Origin: Saccoglossus kowalevskii
Lineage: Eukaryota; Hemichordata; Enteropneusta; Harrimaniidae
NCBI RefSeq assembly: GCF_000003605.2
Contig: NW_003106597.1
Location: 516,658 to 535,856 of the forward strand
DNA: 19,199 nt
Direction of reading: 5' to 3'
Part shown: piece by piece, positions 1 to 8,200 of the stretch
Position numbering within the stretch: the stretch's first letter is position 1
Layout of the letters: the number at the start of each line of letters is the position of its first letter
Made by a program: the position numbers and the translations under genes
Notes under the pieces: generated by a model
Told to the model about the DNA's origin: nothing
Seen by the model: only the letters and a program-made list of their open reading frames with translations
Databases searched by the model: none

Positions 1-151
1 ATCTATGTACCAATTTTCACCAAAATCTGATTAGTGGTTCTTGAGATAACTGTGGAACAAAAAAAGTGACATACATACATACATACATACATACAGACAT
101 ACAGACAGGGTAACTGCAAAGACTCCCTTTTGTGCTTCGCACACGGGAGTC
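1..151. repeat. 3' end of an interspersed repeat with terminal hairpin
   Basis: The sequence ACCAATTTTCACCAAAATC, then GTGGTTCTTGAGATAACTG, then a stretch of ACAT/ACAG units, is the layout seen at the ends of many invertebrate retroposon-like repeats. It closes with GACTCCC (121-127), a GTGC-TTC-GCAC centre and GGGAGTC (145-151), which can fold into a hairpin. The left part is cut by the window edge. The repeat family is not identified. Confidence 0.55.
69..108. repeat. (ACAT)n/(ACAG)n microsatellite
   Basis: About ten 4 bp units of ACAT grade into ACAG inside the repeat at the left window edge. Such tetranucleotide tails are commonly copied along with the repeat. Confidence 0.9.
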
Positions 152-158
152 AACAATG

Positions 159-188
<30 letters not shown>
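159..188. repeat. (TA)n microsatellite
   Basis: Fifteen uninterrupted TA units lie directly downstream of the hairpin-ended repeat. Confidence 0.95.
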
Positions 189-189
<1 letters not shown>

Positions 190-191
<2 letters not shown>

Positions 192-2028
192 TGGCAATCT
201 CCTTGCTACTTCCTAGGATTCCATTCCATGATCATTCAGACTCACTTATTTAAGTTCACTGTCACCAAAAATGTAATCGATCATACCGTGGATCATTAAC
301 ATACGCCTTATATTTATGTAGGCGCATACTAATGGTGAAAATACGGTATTTGTTGCTCAAATAGTTTTGTTACTAACCCATGAACACTCTGACCACATAC
401 AGAGCAGAAAGTGGCGCCCAGTCTATTGCGTTGGCAGTTCAATTCTCATTCCAATAAAAGAATTCAATTCTGAATGATCAGGAGGGTTAATTTTAGAATA
501 AATTTGCAGACCGGATAGATTCCTGTCGATTGGTATGTTAATGTAATGGAGAACAAGGAAGAAACATTACCACCAAAGTAACATAGTTCTACAAGTAAGC
601 TTTGACAAAATATGCCCACAGCTGATGGGGGATGTGTATATCATGCGTCATCAACTTTTATCCATCAATCAGCCAGTCAGTCAGTCAGAATGATATATAG
701 AACAGACTTCGTGCTTTTATTTTTTGCTAATGGATTTAACAGGTCAAAATGTCACAAGGTCAATTAGATATTAATCTGAACTCCCTTCTCCCTCCCTCCC
801 TGTGAAATAATCATCTGTTGTTTTTTTTATCTGAATGTTAATTCTATTCCAGTGACTGTAATATGACACAGACAATGTCTGATATGTTATGTCTAATGTG
901 GCACTTATTTGGTATATTCTTGAACTCTAATAATACTGCCATGAGATTTGTACAAAATAAAATTTCTGAAAAAAAGTTTTACCTACCCTTTCATCACAAT
1001 CCCAATTTAAAAAAAAAATACAATTGTATATATTAAAAGTAAAATTTATTTTTAATTTGATAAATTTATCATTGAATCAATTTATAAATAATGAGACCTT
1101 CATTCAACAAAGATGCACCAATTAATAAAATCTAAAAAATTTGACTTGATAAATGTTTTTGTGGAAAACTTTTTAAATTACAAGGTATACAAAATACAGG
1201 TAATATTGCAAATACAGATGATTAAACAAATTTTTAAAATGTTGAGATATTCAATGTACAGAGTTAAAATTGTTATTGTATATACCATTTAGGTCATATT
1301 TACAATAATGTATTTGCTTTTTTAGAAGCACATCTTGAACAGAAGCATGTACACAAAATCTTTTATTTATTCTATACTCATCATTTTGACTATAAATACC
1401 CCATTGATGTGATGACTAATATAGCAAATACAATAATCTGAATTTCAAACATAAATATCTATCGAAATATAAATAGCTGGATTTACAAACTCGTGTATCA
1501 TTCATTAAATTGCAATTATTTTATTAGATTAGCCATTTGAATGTCGTACTCTTTGCTTTGTGTATGTAAAATATTTATGTATTTCTCGAGAAAGAATTCC
1601 GGATCCTTCATTTGAGTCAAAATGAACAAAAGCATGGATTAACAGATCTTGAACAAGTTTAGAAGAAAAAAAAGCAACAAATTACAAAAGTTCATTTTGT
1701 TAAAGATGACAAAGTTGACTGATGTTCAAAAAATTATAAAATTATTGCATTAATCATTGTTGTTTATTCCTGCTTCAGTCTCAAATTGCCACAATAAGTT
1801 TTATTTCTAAAAACGCATGTTCTGATAAATAAAAACATTTGATTTACTCTGACAGCAATTTACAGCAAGCTTTTAGCTCAGTCAAAACGTTTTTACTTAA
1901 ATAACGTACAGTATTTGGGTGAAAATCCAACAGCAGTCAAACTACCGAGATAAGATGATAGACAAGAATCCAAATTTACAAAGGGGGATGTTCGACTACC
2001 CCTGTTTGTGTATCACTCGACACACCTT
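190..2028. other. AT-rich intergenic DNA, no gene seen
   Basis: There is no ORF of note and no splice-flanked coding segment. It contains a short CAGT run (672-687), pyrimidine stretches and long A/T runs. Nothing here supports a gene. Confidence 0.5.
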
Positions 2029-2043
2029 GGGGGGGGGGGGGGG
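2029..2043. repeat. Homopolymer run of 15 G
   Basis: A G15 tract stands in otherwise AT-rich DNA, preceded by CACACCTT. Its length may be uncertain because such runs are error-prone in sequencing and variable in populations. Confidence 0.9.
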
Positions 2044-4369
2044 AGTTTTATCAGATTAAATTAAGAATTATAGAGACAAGTATTTACATTAATATGCAGC
2101 CAAAAATATTGGTCAAAAATAAAATAACAAAACTAAATATTAAAGCACAAACATTCTCCAGCCAAAATATAATTTATCATTTAAAGTACATATTTATAAA
2201 TACTGTTTACTAAATTCAACAGAATGCTGAAGGAATTTCCCGGGAATTATATTGAATAAACTTTGTCCTTCAACATCTTGAGTGCAAGAAAACTTAGCAT
2301 CAATCATTTACTTTATTGATTTATATTGACTTCAATTAGACAACACCAATCAAAGGTTGACTTATAAGGATGATGAAAACTATATATAGGTTAGAACAAC
2401 TGAAATTAATCAATTTTTAAACGTCATAAATGGCTAGCCATGCTTCAGGAATTCACTTAAGTTGCTTGATTTTTTTTGGAAACTACTCCAGAAAAATGAA
2501 AATCAGAAAGTCCCTACTTTGGAACTTTTAGTGCTCACATGTTTCACTACAATTTCTGTAATTCTCCCTGTTAATTTTAAATGTTCCGAAAAGATGGTAG
2601 TCCTGCAGTTCCTGAATGTGCATTGTAGACAATGCTCGAACTCGTATCAGACATGACACATCAGGATAGTGACAATAGTGTTACCCACCCTTTTAATAAT
2701 TTAAAACTTCACATGGGGTAAAATCAACTTTTGAACTCATATTGAAAAGCAACACCCATAAAGATTAGATAAACTATATACTACACTGTTTTAACTGATA
2801 CGTATCAATATTGAGTCAGCAAAATTCATGACATGTGCTAATCTACCACTAAAGGAAGTGTTGGTACTGTATTTGTTCTATTACAAGCACTTCATTAAGA
2901 TGCTTGGTAGAATCACATTCACTCACTTGTGAAAGGATTGTGATACATTTTGTCCATTTCTTTGAGCATTTCATTGACAGCATGCTACAGTGATGCCATA
3001 CAACATTAATTTGTACTGAATTGTGAAAAATTTTGTCAATAAATCTACCTCTTTATTTAAACTTTTGACAAAATGTACTGTTATTATTGTTACGATTTTA
3101 GGCTGTAATGCAAGTCATTTGCATATTGATACACTATATGAAGCATCTTGTGAGGCTCAGTTCCAAGCCTAGCAATTGAGTAATAAATATTTTGGTTAAA
3201 AATGCTAATAGTTTGTACTGAATAACATTTGCAGAATTTGTGGCCAAATTAATAATCATGTAACGCATTTGAGACAAAAAACTGATAAGTCGTGTTTCTA
3301 TCTGAATGTGAGTGAACCAAACTTTTTAAAAATGTGATTACTTATTACAAATTTATAAATAAATGCATGCGCTTTGAATAGAGGAAATACATCATCTTCC
3401 ATACATTGTAATTCTGTGATTTATGTCTGAAAATAAATCTACTTATGTAGCCTTAAAAATGGTGAGCATTCACACGACTTTATAGCACATGGACTTTGCC
3501 TCACAAACAAGAGATTAAATTAATCTACCCTGCTCTTGAGACCATTGGCGGTGTCAGTTGGTCAATACTGCAAAAGTATTAATCAGTCACTCTGTTTTTA
3601 ATTTTTCAAGTCCGCAAAATTTGTATTCATGTGAATATGTAAAATAACTTTAGAACTTTTAGTTTTGCTAAAAAAATCTGATTTTAAACCCAGTAGACAC
3701 AATTTTAAATATATTGAGAAATACTAGTGACAAAGTTTTTACAGTATACCAGCAGCAGCAACTGTGATCGTAACTAATATAGATGTCAGTATACCATGTA
3801 CCCAGCACACAGTAAACTGCTTTATTTTCAGAAGACAAATTTTCATGAATTTTTGGAGAGGGAAAAATTGAAAATTTCATTGGGATCTTATTAAAATCTA
3901 TGAGTCACTGTGATTGTCACAAAATTTGCTTTTCATTAATGTAATCAAAATATCTTATCGTAAAATTTGATAGCGAGGCAAAAAAGTTTAGTTTATGACG
4001 TCCTGAGTGAGCAATGCAGCATACACTGACACAGCACGATCACTGTGTCAACTGGAACAATGAGCAAAGCGTAACAATTACCGATATGGTGTGACAAACC
4101 ATGACATAAACAATAGAACACAAATTTGACATATCATAATTACTACCTGACAAGGACATAAACAAAGGTATGGCTGGTGCTTGGCATGACAAATCAAAGA
4201 CCATCCAAAGTACTTCATAAAAAAAAAAAATTCCGTGAGCTTGTGTCGAGATGTACTACTTTCCAACTGAGGCAAAAAATTAATGATCTTTTTTATTTAA
4301 TTGAGCATCACAGTTTATGCTTCTAGACTAAAATTACAGTAGAATTCAAGATGATGTGAAGGCATGCCA
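2044..4369. other. AT-rich intergenic DNA, no gene seen
   Basis: The ORFs here (for example 2462-2656 plus, 3668-3880 and 4078-4275 minus) are short, of biased composition, and lack any recognisable domain or splice context. One small inverted repeat is present: TGACACAG (4027-4034) / CTGTGTCA (4043-4050). Confidence 0.5.
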
Positions 4370-4416
4370 TCACGTGATATCATTGACGTCATTCTTGTAA
4401 TCTACATGAGTCAGCA
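4370..4416. promoter_or_regulatory. Cluster of palindromic bHLH-ZIP/bZIP-type sites
   Basis: Three classical motifs lie within 47 bp. TCACGTGA (4370-4377) is an E-box of the USF/MITF/TFEB type. TGACGTCA (4384-4391) is a full CRE for CREB/ATF. TGAGTCAGCA (4407-4416) is an AP-1/half-MARE site for Jun/Fos, Maf or NRF-type factors. A further TGACGTCC lies at 3996-4003. The cluster is about 0.8 kb downstream of the Ski-like gene's stop codon and could serve either that gene or a neighbour beyond the window. Function is inferred from motif identity only. Confidence 0.4.
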
Positions 4417-4889
4417 TGTATAGACATGAATGGAGCAACCACTATATCACTGTCTAAGCACTAGGCATAAGGAGCTGCTAGTAAATCACCATAATATGAG
4501 TTCCAACTAAGTTCACAGAACAAACGTGCAAAACAACAAGCACATTCCACACAAAGATTTGAAGTTGTTGTCCTGGCAACTAAGGGAAATAATATCTTAT
4601 AGTGGTACCGGTAATCTAATTTATACTAAAATTAATATGCTATTGCATAATACTTTGAAATGCTGCTCATACTGTAATCATTCCATTAGTTGGACCACAT
4701 TCATTCAGAATTTTAATCACCTTGCTAGGAAATGCTATTACCTTGACCTTATTGACAAAAATCAAGTTAGTTACAACTTTTTATTTTTTCTGTGTTTTGT
4801 TTACATATTTCACCCTTTAGTTCTGTGAAATTACCTCTATTGACATCCATTATTCAACAATCCTAATTCAACCAACTAGTTTTTCTTCT
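4417..4889. other. Intergenic DNA downstream of the putative 3' UTR
   Basis: A 100-codon plus-strand ORF (4526-4828) spans most of it. Its translation is rich in Asn, His, Cys and Tyr with no domain or signal, and I regard it as chance. No repeat or RNA gene is seen. Confidence 0.45.
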
Positions 4890-5186
4890 CAAACTTCATC
4901 CTCCAAAAATATTTATTTGTTTATGATGCAATTAATGGATAATAATATGTAGAGAATTTCATTCTAATTGGTTATTATTCATTACTGGTGTAATATACAT
5001 AAGTTGTCTAGTCACATTCTCTATAATTCCTGTATTAATTACCACTCTACATAACTGATTGATGACTGTTAACAGGAAGACACAGTGAGAAGTATTCAGT
5101 TTACACAAGATGAGAAAAAGTTCAGAATATACCAGTAGTATAGTAAAAGCATCATCATGTGAATTATTGCAAATAATAATTGTCTT
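4890..5186 (-). other. Putative 3' UTR with polyadenylation signal
   Basis: The first canonical AATAAA (minus strand) after the stop codon is at 4917-4912, about 270 nt downstream, so cleavage would fall near 4880-4900. An ATTAAA variant also overlaps the stop region (about 5191-5186), but this is too early to be useful. No strong GU-rich element follows the signal, and further TTTATT matches on the plus strand (for example 4780-4785) would give longer UTRs. The 3' end is therefore tentative. Confidence 0.35.
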
Positions 5187-5263
5187 TTAATCGATGCAGG
5201 TCTTCAGAGCTTGTATTTGGTTTTCCAATGATTCTCTCTGCTTCCTTTCTTCATGTAGAAGTC
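5187..5263 (-). CDS. Last coding exon: end of coiled coil and stop codon
   Basis: The acceptor TTTTCAACAACAG|GACT has AG at 5265-5264. The first two bases complete an Arg codon after the phase-1 intron. The exon encodes residues 473-497 (RLLHEERKQRESLENQIQAL then KTCID) and ends with TAA at 5189-5187. Leu residues at the start, middle and end give a leucine-zipper-like register that extends the helix of the previous exon. A different frame over this exon gives a spurious ORF (5204-5431). The coding exons of the coil are 25, 27 and 25 codons long, similar in size to the 25-residue repeats known in the c-Ski C-terminus; that relation is inference. Confidence 0.78.
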
Positions 5264-8200
5264 CTGTTGTTGAAAATGAACATAATTACAGTTGGACATC
5301 ACAGAATACACAAAGAAAGCTGTAAACATGTTGATGGGTGACTTGAATGTCAACTCACAAAAAATTGCACTCTGATGATACTTTATTTTGGGATTACCGT
5401 ACTCGACCGCGTTAGCGCCCAGGGGCCTCAACTCAGAAAATCATGATTTTGTAGGGGTGGGCGCTTACCCGAGCACCCCCCTCGAAAAAGAGTACAAATG
5501 AAAATTTTGATTCATCAAGTGACAGATTACGTCTTTGAGGGAAAATCAAATTACTAAATTAATTTGCGTCGTCATTGATTTTCACATCGAAGAAACAGAA
5601 ATGATCACAAAAAATATGCACATTTTATTACAATATTAATTACGTACCACCATAATTTACGGAATTAAAAACATTTGAGTCTGTTGGAACACAGTCGAAG
5701 TCAAAATTGTCATATTATTTCCACTGACGAAGTTGTTGGATCGTACGCAAACTCTCGATGAAAATCACTTTCTGCCATGATGCAATTGCAGATTTGACCT
5801 ACAGCAGCATCGTTTGTCCTAATGGGTCAAAGTTGGTTATTAACTAATCAGATTGCTGTGTTGAACTGACGCAATTCTTCGGAAATTCCCGAGGACTTTC
5901 CGGTAACGCAATGCGGAAGAGAATAATCGATGTCGAAGTACGATCTGTTGGAATTGATTTCAGCGAATAAACGACATGGTTTTTCAAAAAAACTAGTAAC
6001 TAGCCATTTTTGAGAGGTAAACTGAATATGACATGAAATATTTATCGCATTTTACTTGTATTAACAGGTCATTGTCGAAGCGTAGTTTACACACAGTTAC
6101 CATGTTCTACGCATTCACAACATGTTCACAGCGGTCGATATCCACGCTGTATCATATAAAAATGATTACCAAGATTCGTTACGCAAGACCAAGTTTTAAA
6201 TTAGTTGCATTTTGAAGGGGTGGGCGCTTTGCCGAATGTGACCCCAAATATAAAAATTGCGCAAAAGTGGGGGGTGGGCACTTGCCCGGGCATGGGCGCT
6301 AACGCGGTCGAGTACGGTATATAATAAAAATATGAGGTTATTACGAGGATACCTCAAAGTATGCACGTAGACAGTACAGCTGAGTATCGGAGGTCGATGC
6401 AACGGCATACTGTCTGAGTGCATACTTTGAGGAATTTTTGTAATTTTATTATTATATATCTTTTCCTTCCAAGGATACACCATGGGAATGCCGATATCCA
6501 AAATGTTTCGAACAAAATCAGCAAACTCCTTTGTGTGGAGTCCAGTCAAACCCTGGTGGCAGCCATGTTTGTTTTTATGATTAGACTTAGAGGACGCTTA
6601 GGCAGGTAATCATTCCATATTTGGAATTCGCATTTCCTAATATGGTAGGATGAAAATAGCCCATAAAATACCGCAAAATTCGACACTCTTTAATAATACA
6701 TGTATAGTTTATTGCATCTTTAGAAATAAATATTTCCATTAGTATGTAGCAATAACATTTTATGAAAAAACAAGTACATAAATAAGAAAAAATAAAAGAT
6801 TTAGAATCGCCCTCTAGTGGTGAAGTTGTACAATGATGCAACACTTTCATAGACCATAGTCTCTCAACAGGTGGAACAGAGCCTACATATGTACGGAATG
6901 ACTCAAATAATCAATGGTTTTAAGAAACAAAATTAGAGACAAGACTTTTTTTTAATAGTACAACATGTAGATGTTTCGTACATTGCCAAAAAGTGGACAC
7001 AGAAAGCATAGCATACACGCTACATACAGACGTTGTGCATTAAATCATATGCAAGTGAAAAAAAAATGGCTACAGGGTTGTGTTTAGAACTCCAGAGGGC
7101 GCCATCAATTGAAATCCAATTTTGTCAAGTGATCTAAAGAGATTATAGGATGACAACTTTTTGGGGGCCCTGGGCGAATTTTAAATTACGCTGTCATCCT
7201 GAGAGGCTGAGCTCTTCTCTGATGGCCTGTCACTGATGATATTATGTGTCATTTCCTATAATGGTGTATGTTGTGCGTGGTCATTTTCCACGGTCCCCAT
7301 CACATGAACGATTTTGACAAAATGGCGTCTACCAAAAGTTTTCATATCAAATTTTATGTTATATACTAGCCTTGTGTAAGGCCACTACGTGCAATCGTGT
7401 CTAAAACAATGTTTCTGTAAGATTTCACAATCTTTATGTGGTTTAAACAAATATTTAAACAAAAAAATGTTCAAAGTAACAGCTATTAAATTGTTGTTTT
7501 AAACAGCAGTTTTAAATATCCACTTACTTTCAAGATTTTTAACTCTCTCCTCAGACTTTATCCTCTGTTGTTTTTCATTTTCATATCTCTCTTGCCATTC
7601 ATTTGTAACTGAAATGAAAGCCAATAAAAAATGAATCATTTTTAATGCATAAATATAATCCTATACAACTGCATAGTGGTAACACTGCTCCTATAACCTA
7701 AATATCAAATTAATAATATTGTCTTCAATTTGTTGAAGGGTTACAACAGGTGAGGTGTTATGTTAAAAGAGCAAGCTGTGTTTTAGTCAATTTTTTCGTA
7801 TTTTTTTAATTCATTTAGTACTGAACCAAAATGAACTTTGTGATTATTAAAGTAGACACAATGTAATGGGGCATTTATGATAATTAAATGTGAAAAGCAG
7901 GAAATGAGTTTTTCATCAAATTAATTGAGCAGCTGTCTGAGAACTATTTTACATGTGCATAGATCATGTACATCCTAACAATTTACCCTGCGTATATTCA
8001 GTTGCTACGGTAAGACCACAAAGGTTCTTTTGGTTCAGTATCACATGAAAAATCAATCTCCTTATTGGCAGTATTCCTATGATAGAGAATAGCATAAAAG
8101 AATCACAATTACTGTTTACATTTACCGGTATCTGAATTTTGGTTGGCATCACAGAATTTACATTTATATGCTGGCACAGACAGTAAGCACTGACTAACAA

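Larger units (their letters stand above)
5394..6320. mobile_element. TIR DNA transposon / large MITE with TA target duplication
   Basis: Inverted copies of CCGTACTCGACCGCGTTAGC, extending to GCCCA (25 bp, no mismatch), lie at 5398-5421 and 6293-6316 (within a base or two), each flanked outside by TA. This fits a TA target-site duplication as in Tc1/mariner-type elements. GC-rich subterminal GGGTGGGCGCTT motifs recur near 5456 and 6221, with the related GGGTGGGCACTT near 6273. The ~0.92 kb interior encodes no transposase, so it is non-autonomous. It sits in the last intron of the Ski-like gene. The perfect TIRs suggest a fairly recent insertion. Confidence 0.8.
5264..7527 (-). other. Last intron, largely composed of transposon-derived DNA
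   Basis: This phase-1 intron is 2,264 bp. About 40 percent is the TIR element at 5394-6320. It also holds an 81 bp inverted repeat (6352-6432), two CTCF-like GAGGGCG motifs (6807-6820 and 7089-7102) and a 9 bp inverted repeat AGGATGACA/TGTCATCCT (7147-7200). ORFs inside it are short and unsupported. Confidence 0.7.

Noticed and set aside
4526-4828. 100-codon plus-strand ORF
   Set aside because: Low-complexity, domain-free translation in AT-rich intergenic DNA, with no splice or promoter context.
6196-6549. 117-codon minus-strand ORF
   Set aside because: It runs through the TIR element end and the adjacent inverted repeat, has no recognisable domain, and has no splice signals in the right phase.
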